DNA from: Isoetes taiwanensis | Taxonomy: Eukaryota; Streptophyta; Lycopodiopsida; Isoetales; Isoetaceae | Assembly (NCBI GenBank): GCA_021234155.1 | Contig: JAJEKV010000072.1 | Coordinates: 4,935,620-4,999,619 of the forward strand | Length of the DNA: 64,000 nt | Reading direction: 5' to 3' | Shown: in pieces, positions 1-9,959 of the stretch | Layout: each line of letters starts with the position of its first letter | Numbering within the stretch: the stretch's first letter is position 1 | Notes under the pieces: generated by a model | What the model saw: the letters and a program-made list of their open reading frames with translations, nothing else | Told to the model about the DNA's origin: nothing | Database searches by the model: none | Program-made: the position numbers and the translations under genes

Positions 1-1100
1 TCCCTATGATACATATACGTACAGCAATTTCTATGCAGTTATTAGGGTGTATATTTAACTTATCAATAAGACACATTAAAGCTTATAATACATACGCACA
101 CCTTACCTAAGGCTATAATGCCTCCACCCATTAAGCTGGCGTCGAGTAATTTGGAGATGACTTGGTCGTTGCATTGTCCCATAGTTTTGCTCCACTTCAT
201 TGGTGTAGATAGCTACTACGTCAGTCTCGCACGTTGAAGGCCTCCTGAGCACTAAGGTATCTATCTATCTTACACTCTGTTCGTTTCGGCCATTGCCGGA
301 GTGAACTCTATTCTACGGGTCGGTCAATTCGATGCAAGTACGTTCAATCATAAGATTGAGCCCTCCCACTTTCTTCGAAAAGAAAATGGTCCTGCACCCC
401 TTTAATGACGTTCTACACAATGTCATATCTATTCTCTCCTCTTAAGAGGTTATACGCTTCTTACTTAGCGCATTAATTTACTAGCCTTAGCTAGCATATA
501 TAACCATCTAAGATGGATGCATATATTATGTTGTCATTTATTTCAATATAGTTACGGGTTACCTACTTAGTTAGAACGATTCTAACCCACAAGGTTTTGT
601 CATCATGACAATTCCTTTTGTCTCAAAAGACTATCTGATTACTATGATTCTTATTTTAGATGTACCTTGTATGTATTATTCTTTTATATTCTAGAGATTC
701 CCCCCTTTCTTAGTTATTTAAACTCTTGGAATATTCCTACCAATCGAATTGATGTCATCGTAACAAGTTGGCCGGACTTGTTAGATTACTTCTTTTCTTT
801 CGGTTGGATTATTCTTTGGAGGTACTAGATTTATACATGGTCAACAATTATCCTAGTAATGATTCCTTCTTAGCGAGGTGATCAATCTCACCAAGTTGTT
901 TCAATATGTTGGATGTCTGTTAACAATCGTGTATAATTATAGTTACTCCTATGCATTTTCTTCCCAATCCTTGACGCTTAGCTCAATATTGGGGCGATCC
1001 TTCCAGCGAGAATATCTGGAAATGCCTTCTAATCCCAATATGGATGTTACCGTCCATATATTTAACCTACTAGGCCCCATGGCCTTAGATCCTTGAGCTT
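1..1100. other. Unassigned AT-rich DNA
   Basis: No gene, RNA or repeat is supported here. Open frames are short and lack recognisable motifs. Confidence 0.5.
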
Positions 1101-4100
1101 GCTAGAAGCTCATCCACTCGTTGCCTGCTTGAAGTAGTAAGGTAATGTTCTTCCGAGTCTCTCGATACTTCAGTCTCCTTGACGGTGGGTCTTCCTTGAT
1201 GTAGGGGTTGCCTCTCATTGCTGGTGGCTTTGATGGTGTAGTTGATCACTTGAAATCTTCCATGCCGCTTTTCAAAAGCCTGAAGGTGGCGCCGTTGAAA
1301 GAGATTTTTTCATCTTGAACTCTTTGTCTTGGCAGCTAAGGGACGATTCTGTATCCAATATTGTTTCTTCGACTCCATCGACGTCTCATACGTCAAGTCC
1401 TCTTGTCGTTATCGTGTTGCCCGAAGAGTGTTGACGATGTTGATTGCTTCACCCCTGCAAATTGCCTGACATCTCTTCCTTTGATCTGTTACGCTATGGG
1501 GGGGAAGGAATAAGGGAACTATATATGCAAAACATATAACTTACATAATTACAATTTCTACTAGAGCTATTAGGTCCCCCTTGTGCCTCCCTCCGAGTTG
1601 CACATCTACTCCTTGGCAATGTCATCGGTGTTCCTCCCGGTGCAATGGTGTTGACAATCCATATCCTCCTACTTGTACGTCAGCTCATACTCCGGGGTAA
1701 CTTGTTGATGTACTTGGTCCCTCCGATGTTTGTCGGCTATGACACAACATGCTTTGCATCACATTCTAACTAAAGGTGTGCTGGTCGTTGATGCTTCGAC
1801 ATTTCGGTCTGCTTCCTGATCCTGTTTTCGGGCGGTAATTGTTCCTCCTTCATGATACTTGAAGCTGTTTGGAGGCGTCTCTTGAGGCTGTGCGCGATTC
1901 CTTTGGCTATACTCCTCTGGGGATGTTCTCTTCTGCAATTGTTCGTTGAATCGTCGATCCTTGGGTTCACCAAGTTGCATGCAAGTCCACGTGCAAGTCC
2001 TCGGCCCGGCTTGCCTAGTTGCTTCTCCATCGAGCTTCCAATCTCACTTGTTTGATCCCCTCGATCACATGGCTTGGACATTGTCACATTCCACAGTGCT
2101 ATGCCGTCTTCTTGTCTTGAGGTACATTCGGTGACTTTGATTGTGCTCGTCAGTCTTGATCCTCCTGTTGCCTCTAGGGAGCTCGTGGAAGAAGTCGGTT
2201 GCTAGCACTTCTCCAGCTTTCAGTTCCTGACCTTTGTCCCTCTATGCATGTCGGTCTCTCTGTCAAGTAAGGCATCATGGCTCTCCTCCCTGCTGGCTAT
2301 GTTGTCGGGATGATGGATCCTTATATCTGCGCAGCTTGACCCTTGAGTTGAAGAAGTACCTGCCTTAGATATACTCTTGTCGTTGAATAGCCTGGCTATT
2401 ATCTTGAACTCTCTTTTTGCCGAAGGTGCTTCAGTTGCTATCCTTGTTGTTAAGGTGTCGAATGCTTCTATCTTGGGCGTTTAACGTGCCACATGTCGGA
2501 GATATGATCGGCTTCTTCTCTTCTAATTACTGGTAGGAGTACCTGACGAAGCCATCTCTAGTTGTTGAAGGCATATCTCCTCATCGCGGTGCCTTTCGTA
2601 AGTGCGTCTCCATCTAATACGCGTGTCATAGCGCATCACCCTATATTACCACAACGTGGAATTATGGTCGTCGAGATGTTGCCTTCTTAGTTGGTTCGTT
2701 GATGTCGGTCGTTCCTCCTTCTATTGTTGAGGCCACCCGTGTCATAAGTTCGTCAAGTGTTGCCGCTGCCACAAGAGGTAGTGTTGCGCCCTGACGATGT
2801 TCTGGTGCAGCGATCTTGAAATGACCGGTGTTGTCTCTTGTTCTGACATTGGGTGGACGAGCGGTCTTCTACTTGAGGGCACTTCCGGAAGTGTTTGGAG
2901 TCGAAGGTTTGCTTGGCCTCTGATCGTCTTTCCCTCGTACTTGCTCTTCCATTTTGATCTTGGGCTATAGTTGTGCTTCCTTGCTTCCTCGTTTGGTAGT
3001 CGAAGTGAAGGAGCTTCTTGATCTAAGCGCTAAATCCATAAAACATGACTCTAAACTCATGTTTCTCCACTATATATGTGAAGACCCGAATATACAATAG
3101 ATATATACGCATTTACATTGGGATTTTAATTCATCCATTTTTCCAAAACAACTACGAAGATCTACTTAAATGTTTATACTCCTTTAGGGTTTCCCCTCCT
3201 CCTATCGCGTTTGATTATTCGGTGTTGCTGCATCTTCTTCGTTCTGGTTGACTCCGAGATTCCTTGAGATGCTGCTACTATTGTTGAGCTTCATTCTGAT
3301 CCGAGCTTGTCACCCCAAGTTGCGACGAGTGTTCGTCGATGTGATCCCTTGAGAAAGATGCTCCTCCTTAATGTGTATGTCCGTCGTGAGGAATGCGGGG
3401 ATCGCTCAACGTCCCTACATGCGGTGTGTCGTTGCAAGGTTGCCGATGTGCGGTGCCATTGATCGCTTGAGTAGGGTCACCTGGCTGTTGCAGTCGGGCA
3501 TTCTTGAATGTCTTCGAAGCTCTGAGATCGTGGTCGGTAGGCAGGCATTGTCATTCCTCCGCAGGTTGAATTTCTGAGTGTGACTCCTGTTGCTTGGGCT
3601 TTGCTTCATTCACTGTCCTTGGAAGTGTGGTCATCTCCATTGCACCTACCATAGCTCCTTCTGGTCGCCTTTGCGTGATTTGTACCTGCTGGCTAGGTCG
3701 TCTCCTCCGTCCCTTGGGTCTTATCCATTCGAGTCTCGCACTCCTTGGCTGACGTAGTAAAGTCGTCCTTCCTTTGGTTTCTAGATGTTTTTGGGTCCGG
3801 AATTCTTGTTCGAGCGGAATATTCTCCTCCTTGATATTGCCCCTAATGCTGATATAGGCCTTCAAGTCGGAGATGTTCCCTGATATGCGTCTCCTCCCCC
3901 TCATGGTCTCCTACTTTTTGGAACCGATGAAAGTTCCCCTGCTGGTGCAAGGGAGCTGGAAGCTCGTCCTGGTCAGCCTTAGGTGCTTCGTGGTTGCCTA
4001 GCTTGGTTGCTCCTTTTGTTGACGTTGCATGACATTCACTTGAGCTGCTGGGCTGCAAGGTCGTGGTGGTCTTCCCTGCGGTTTCTATATGCTCCTGTGT

Positions 4101-4600
4101 CGCCATGAGTTCACTCCTCGACGGAAGATTATGCCCTCTGGCCCTAGCTCGTGATGCTAATGCGGCATCGATGTTTAACGTCTTCCTGCACCTGTATTTT
4201 GCTGCCGTTGTATTCTTCCATTTGAAACGCGTGTGCGTCGAGTTGATGAAGGCGTCGAGATCCTCTTTCTGATGTGAACTCGTGGACGTGGTAGCCGGGA
4301 GGTTGACATCTAGAAAATTCTTGATGCCATTGGTTACCAAATATTCTTCCCATTTGATGAAGATTGATGATAGGCCGGTGGTGTGCTGTCCTACTCGCTT
4401 GTCGGTTGAGGTGTTTGTCGTTGTGCTTCCCTCTCTTGGGTCTGCCTTTTGGGTCTCCTCTCCTTATCTGTCTGTACATCGGCTGGGTCCCCGATGTCTT
4501 CAAGAAGTTGCGCCTCTAGCTCGTCTGTGGCTTTGGCCCTGTACTTCGAAAGCAACGCTCATATATCCTAGAGTCTAAGGGTCTACTTGAAGGGCTCTCC
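1100..4600 (-). pseudogene. Decayed minus-strand coding region, probably a mobile element
   Basis: This stretch is richer in GC than its flanks and carries overlapping minus-strand open frames at 4,503-4,144, 4,340-3,843, 3,904-3,551 and 2,087-1,759, which follow each other with frame changes. The predicted peptides are hydrophilic, rich in basic residues, Ser, Thr and Gln, and show no domain I can name. About 170 bp of it (roughly 4,085-4,290) is repeated in diverged form at 9,773-9,950, same orientation, so at least that part belongs to a dispersed repeat. A gag-like origin is possible but unproven. No LTR or terminal inverted repeat could be matched to it. Confidence 0.35.
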
Positions 4601-5285
4601 TACAACATTCTGGGCTCTATAAGCAAGCAAGATGGCTCAAGCAGCATTACTGGAGACATATCTATAATCTACAAGTCTATGGACATTAGGACGTGTGGTA
4701 TGGCGTGAAATGAGGTTTGTGTTGCAAAGCCTTCATAATGTTTGAGGCATACTCTAAGGTCCTAGCAAAGTTGGTTTGGGGGAGTCCAATCTCTACACAT
4801 GGAGTGACTTGGGCAGCTCTAGACTCTAGCTCCTTTTTAGGTATCCTGGCAATAGGGAGTGTCAATGTGGCGGCTATATAAGTCAAACTCTATTAGAAGG
4901 ACACAAAATTAGGTCAAGGTTTATGCCTTTGGCATGAGCAGAGGTGATGTACCAACAGTTGGACTTGGGTTGCTATGCTGAGGTCTAGATGACTATAACA
5001 AAGGGGTGTTCTTGGGCACTTCTATCTAGGAGTAAGGCATCAGCTTTGAGCCGAGAGCAATACTTGTGAGGTACTAATGGGGTATACTTCTATTTACAAA
5101 CAAACCACAGTTTGGAAAAACAATTCAAGGGTTTGAGCAATTTTGGTCATTATGAGCTGGGTTTGACATTTCTAGCCTAGTTTGAGGTCATAAATAGATT
5201 CTAGGCTGTCTAACGGTCCTATTGCAACAAATTTCAGGCGATTTAGAGCTCTGTAGCTCAAGTTATGGAGGTTCAAAGTTTGGAG
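4600..5285. other. Unassigned non-coding DNA
   Basis: No supported gene. It leads into a block with repeated hairpins. Confidence 0.45.
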
Positions 5286-5353
5286 GTCTCACACATTGCG
5301 CCCCAGATCAAAAACTGAAGTTTTGTTTTTGCTCCTGGCGTGACATGTGAGAC
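5286..5353. repeat. Hairpin repeat, copy 1
   Basis: Begins GTCTCACAC and ends GTGAGAC, with an inner AAAACTGAAGTTTT palindrome. The outer arms pair imperfectly. It is about 83% identical by eye to the copy at 5,494-5,560. Confidence 0.6.
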
Positions 5354-5493
5354 ATTGGCCCCATTTTGGTCAAAACTTGTCCAATTTGGGTGATTAAGGG
5401 TCTAATCATGCTAGGCTCATCGAGTTAGGCAGAATTGACCCCTGTCGATTTGGAGGTGTTTTAGTCTAGTTTAGGACTAGTTTAGGTATGAAG

Positions 5494-5560
5494 GTCTCAC
5501 ACGTTGCGCCCAGATCAAAAACTGAAGTTTTGTTTTTAGTCCTGGCGCGACGTGTGAGAC
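5494..5560. repeat. Hairpin repeat, copy 2
   Basis: Arms GTCTCACACGTTGCGCC (5,494-5,510) and GGCGCGACGTGTGAGAC (5,544-5,560) pair at 16 of 17 positions around an inner AAAACTGAAGTTTT palindrome. It is the best paired of three related copies. Confidence 0.65.
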
Positions 5561-5704
5561 ATCCTCTCAAATTGGTCTAAAATGTCTGTTTTAACTAAAA
5601 CAAAAGCTGGAACTTACTAACTTAACTTAATTAAGTAAGATTACACACGTTACTTAGTCCAAAACTCTTTATACTAACAAAAATTTTCCATCATTTACAA
5701 AATT

Positions 5705-5905
5705 TTACTGTGGATCTCCCTTGATGTAGCTGGAAAGCTGCATGTCCTTCTTCATTAGTGTCATCCTCTTCGCATGAACTGTGCAGGCTGTCGAATCTTC
5801 AAAATGCTGCACTAGTTTTTGCTCTGTTGCTTCTTGAACCTTGGTCTCCTGGTCTCGTTCTGCCATCTCCTCTTCTTGTATCTCTCGCTCTATCTGCTCG
5901 TACAC
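5705..5905 (-). CDS. Unrecognised 66-aa Glu/Gln-rich open frame
   Basis: The frame begins MYEQIEREIQEEEMAE and is dominated by Glu, Gln, Lys and Ala, so it would form a short charged helix or coiled coil in its first half. It may be the end of a larger decayed element gene or chance. There is no neighbour to pair it with. Function unknown. Confidence 0.2.
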   Translation of the reverse strand: MYEQIEREIQEEEMAERDQETKVQEATEQKLVQHFEDSTACTVHAKRMTLMKKDMQLSSYIKGDPQ

Positions 5906-6332
5906 TTCTTGGGTCTAATATATAAATCTAACTAACTCTTACCTAAAACTTGATGTAGCATGTTACCTTTTTAAAATTCATCAAGTATTAAGGTGATTAT
6001 GGCCTAATGTCTTGCACGATGCCAGTGATGACTTTATCATCCTCTGTCTGCTTCTAAACCATAGAAATGGTGGCGATTGTTTTCTATTTTTCAAACTTTT
6101 TTATAGAAACAAATTTAGCAGAATTAACATGTCTTACCAAAAATTAAGATCTTCTACTATAGAATATCCATTAATTTGGCAAATTTAGTATAATTAGAAT
6201 GGAATATTATCAAATTTTGGCGATTTTATAAATCTTTTGAGCTAACACATCCTACTAAACTATCGAATTTGGATTTATAAAATTGGTGAAATATAGCATT
6301 TTCACGATATATCACATCTTAAAGTCATCACT

Positions 6333-6394
6333 GCACGATGCGCCCAGGGCAAGACCTAGAGTTTAGGTTTGTGCTCTGGCGCGACGTGTGAGAC
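6333..6394. repeat. Hairpin repeat, diverged copy 3
   Basis: Retains the CACGATGCGCCCAG left arm and CTGGCGCGACGTGTGAGAC right arm seen at 5.3-5.56 kb, but the loop between them differs. Confidence 0.5.
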
Positions 6395-6587
6395 ATTCTT
6401 GCCTTAGAAAGATTCGGCTCAACTGTTTTTAGTCTTTTTATGTTCCAATTCGCTTAACTGTTACTAGCTTAGCATATACTACAAAAATAAGAAAAAAAAG
6501 TTCCCACTTTTCGAGGTTTGAGAATCCTATCAAGTTAGTACTACTGGGAGCATGGCCAGTGCTTTGCTCTTGGTCTCCAAGAACATT

Positions 6588-6599
6588 GCTCTGATACCA
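6588..6599 (-). promoter_or_regulatory. Primer-binding site, initiator-Met tRNA type
   Basis: On the minus strand this reads TGGTATCAGAGC, the classic plant retrotransposon primer-binding site, one base beyond the LTR edge at 6,601. It fixes the LTR at 6,601-7,781 as the 5' LTR of a minus-strand element whose body would run toward lower coordinates. Confidence 0.8.
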
Positions 6600-6600
6600 C

Positions 6601-7781
6601 TGTGACGTCCCCTACTCATATACGGTGCACTCACCGTATACAAACAGGAGTTCATCCCCCATATGCAGAGTAGGTTGAAAAGTGTTGGGACATCACTCCC
6701 TCCAGAGATCTACATGCTGACTCAAGGTGACTAGAGGGCCACTGCCCTTTATTCGACTTGAACCCAATGGAGAGTGACGCATCACCCCACGGGTGTCGAG
6801 CCCATGCCTTGCCCACACTCAGTGGCAAGCCATTAGACCTAGTCCACAATGATCCCCGGTAGGCCTTACACACCAGAGGGATCGTTCAAGAGTCAGAACA
6901 CGAACCTCCTTATAAGCCAGTCTGGCCCCTTCACCCACAACCAGGTGGGGTTCTTGTACACAGGCCGAATCTACAGTGTGCTAGAGAGGTTAACTAGGAG
7001 CATCAACTACCAGGCTTAGGGTCTCTACCCCCCTTCCCAATACAATGAGTTCACAGAGATACATCATCCATATAGATCACAGAAGAACTAAAGAACTAGA
7101 TCTAATCTATATCATAGAGTTAGGTTCTTTAGTTAGAGTCTGGTATCTGGGAATCTAAATGGCTGCTATGGGCAATTTAATAGGCTAAACCTACTGGTAC
7201 AATGACTGGAAGACGGTTTAGGCTATTAAATTGACTAAATACCTGATCCTTGGCTCGCTCCTCCTCCATACGAACTCGACCATCTGTTTGAACCGCTTTC
7301 GAAGATGGAGCTAGAAGGGAAAACTAATGAGTCAAATCGCTCAGACAGAGTCTGGGAGGCGGTTTTGACTCCTGGAGCAAGCAAAACAGAGCTCTAAAAC
7401 CCTATGGATGAAAAATGGCAAGTTAGGGTTTCCTTAACCTATATAGACAAAGGGTTAGGCTAGGGTTCCCATTATCCCATCTAGGCATGTGGGATAATTG
7501 AATGTGGCCCCACTTATATTAAATAAGTGGCCTAGGATATCCACATGGATAAATGTGTACACATGGATAAATGTGTACACATTGACACACACATGGATAA
7601 GTGTGCACATGAGCAAATGTGCCCATAATTAAATGCACACACCTTGCAAGTTGCCCCTAGGGTGCTACTTACTTTCTACACGCGTCGCCGCATTACCGTC
7701 AATCGAGATGGCGCGGTAATGCGGCGTGGCAAAGATACAATATCGTCTTAGGATCATTATCTTTGTCTTTGGAACGTCACA
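6601..7781 (-). mobile_element. 5' LTR of a minus-strand LTR retrotransposon (family G1)
   Basis: The segment begins TGTGACGTCCCC and ends GGAACGTCACA, so it has TG...CA ends and a short terminal inverted repeat. A primer-binding site abuts its low end. Long blocks are shared with the LTR at 13,980-15,568. Relative to that copy it lacks about 400 bp, including a block after the opening 60 bp. The internal region to the left is not recognisable beyond about 6,540, so this is a truncated element or a near-solo LTR. Ty3/gypsy membership is inferred from LTR length and sequence style, not from its own polymerase. Confidence 0.75.
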
Positions 7782-9080
7782 TCGAATAATGGCCCATAAT
7801 TGTCAGATTTCATCAAATAGGTAACCATTGGATTCCTCTCGAAGTTGGAGAATCCAACAATGCCAAGACCCCCCCCAAAAAAAAAAAAAAAAAGAAAAAA
7901 GAAAGACCAAAAATCGATCGACAATTTGTGCACAAACTTAGAGGGGTCTACGAGCCCCCTTCCTATGCCCATTTGGTAGCCAATGTGGACAGTAGTCCCT
8001 TTGGTGCGCCAACTGACACTTTTCTGTGTTATAGATCCTAGCTAGCGAGGATCTATAGGGCCTATCCTCTTGGATCATCCCACATGAATCGCGATCACGA
8101 GTTCCCCCTGTTGCCCGCCCTCCAATGCTCACACGCATCGGAGAGCTTCCTCCGTCCCTTCCCTTTCCTGTTATCGAGGTCGAATTGCGTTAATCATCCC
8201 TTGATAACAAGGGATTGGTCCCTAAACAAGTTGGAAGCTCATATTAGTGAGGCATAATCCAACAGAAAATTCAATTGGATTGTTGCAGACGCAACAGATA
8301 ATCACAAAGGAACGATTTTAAATCGCATTTATCACTTCAACGGATTGAATCCTGCCTACATAAGCCATCTCCAAATTTGTTCGTCTACTACTTTCAATTC
8401 TTCTTCCTATGCCTACGCGATTGGCAACTCTATTAGGTACGCGGTCTTAAGTTTAATTCTTCCAATCTCGCATGCTACTGATTTGAGAAGCATTCACAGT
8501 CCAGCTCTTACATTGAGCTCCTTGATTTTTTGGAAGTCTTTTCTTATCTGATCCTTCCCTTGTAATAGACTGGCAGCTATGGATTGCACTCTTCAATCTG
8601 CTCGCAGTTCCCGCCTTTCCTTCCGGGCTAGGTTGAATGACCTCTTTTTCACTTCAGAAACGTACCAAAACAGCATCTAGCTTAAGCACAAGTTCAATTG
8701 TGCCCATCCCTTCGAGCTATGTGGTTTTCCACAATGTGCTCGTGGCTCAGGTTGAGGTCGATACTGCTACTAGTAGCGCAATGGATTTCACTTGTAGTCC
8801 CAAAGTAGCTGGTGCCCTTTCAATTGCCCAAGATGGTGAACAGGTGTACTATATCATCGTTTCAGAGGAAGGGTCTATCCTCCTAAAAGGAGGACTGAAA
8901 CCTCTCTTTTTTTAAGTCTACTATTGTTAAGGCATCAGGATATGTCAAGCACTGATCCAATTTTTCCAAATGTCACCCATGTACAATGTCTTCCGCAATA
9001 TTGCAAAAGTAACATTTTTGAATGACTAGCTAGGCTACTCCTTTGCTGACTACATCCCTCCAATTTGTAGGACCTAGACT
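7782..9080. other. Unassigned DNA with weak open frames
   Basis: Holds a C8/A17 homopolymer tract near 7,870 and two plus-strand open frames at 8,345-8,551 (68 aa) and 8,637-8,915 (92 aa). The second is Ser/Thr-rich at the start and hydrophobic later. I recognise no domain, and neither has a convincing promoter or partner exon. Confidence 0.35.
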
Positions 9081-9394
9081 TATTACTTTGTTTAAGGTCC
9101 ATACTAGACTAGCTAGTTTATCCCACTACCTTGCGGCAGCCAAAGTGGAGGACACGTATAGGCTTTTAAGTTCTACCACGTCGGGGATCATCATCGTATA
9201 CTCCCAATAACCAACTCCCAAACATTGGCAAGGCTTGAACCCATGACCAAATGCACATTTATTTTGGCATTATTAGGCATATACCAACTCACCACACATC
9301 CGTTGGGCAAAACTTTTGCCTTACATGCACACTTTGTAGGCAGGATTTAATCCCGCCTTAGGAAGTCTAGGTCCTAGGGGCAACTCTAGGGGCA
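9081..9394 (-). repeat. SINE-like repeat, copy 1
   Basis: Near-identical to 9,449-9,772. On the minus strand a B-box-like GGTCATGGGTTCAAGCC (9,248-9,232) lies downstream of an A-box-like TGGTGAGTTGGTA, with spacing as in tRNA-derived SINEs. About 100 bp precedes the A box, which is unusual for a SINE head. Confidence 0.5.
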
Positions 9395-9448
9395 TGGCTT
9401 TTTAGCCTCACCATCCTAGTGCCACCTACCATAGTCCCATTGTTTTTT

Positions 9449-9772
9449 TATTACTTTGTTTAAGGTCCATACTAGACTAGCTAGTTTATCCCACTACCTT
9501 GCGGCAGCCAAAGTGGAGGACACGTATAGGCTTTTAAGTTCTACCACGTCGGGGATCATCATCGTATACCCCCAATAACCAACTCCCAAAGATAAACATA
9601 CATTGGCAAGGCTTGAACCCATGACCAAATGCACATTTATTTTAGCATTATTAGGCATATACCAACTCACCACACATTCGTTGGGCAAAACTTTTGCCTT
9701 ACATGCACACTTTGTAGGCAGGATTTAATCCCGCCTTAGGAAGTCTAGGTCCTAGGGGCAACTCTAGGGGCA
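9449..9772 (-). repeat. SINE-like repeat, copy 2
   Basis: Second copy of the 9,081-9,394 unit with a 10-bp insertion near 9,590. The B-box-like stretch is at 9,626-9,610 and the A-box-like stretch at 9,672-9,660. The minus-strand 3' end runs into A7 (T7 at 9,443-9,449), as expected for a retroposed tail. Confidence 0.5.
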
Positions 9773-9950
9773 CGTCTTCCCTCTAATTTGTATGCGCTGG
9801 TATGTCGCTATGGATTCTCCTTCTAACATAAGATTATCCTCCTGACCCTATATATGTTTCTGCCTTGCGCTCTTCTATTTGAAGCTCTTACATGTTGAAA
9901 TTGATGAAGATGTCGAGATCCTCTTGCGGATGTGAGCTCGTATGAATCAA
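9773..9950 (-). repeat. Fragment related to the 4.1-4.3 kb element
   Basis: A shared GTCGAGATCCTCTT core and flanking similarity match about 4,085-4,290 in the same orientation. No intact frame remains. Confidence 0.5.
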
Positions 9951-9959
9951 GAGCATGGT

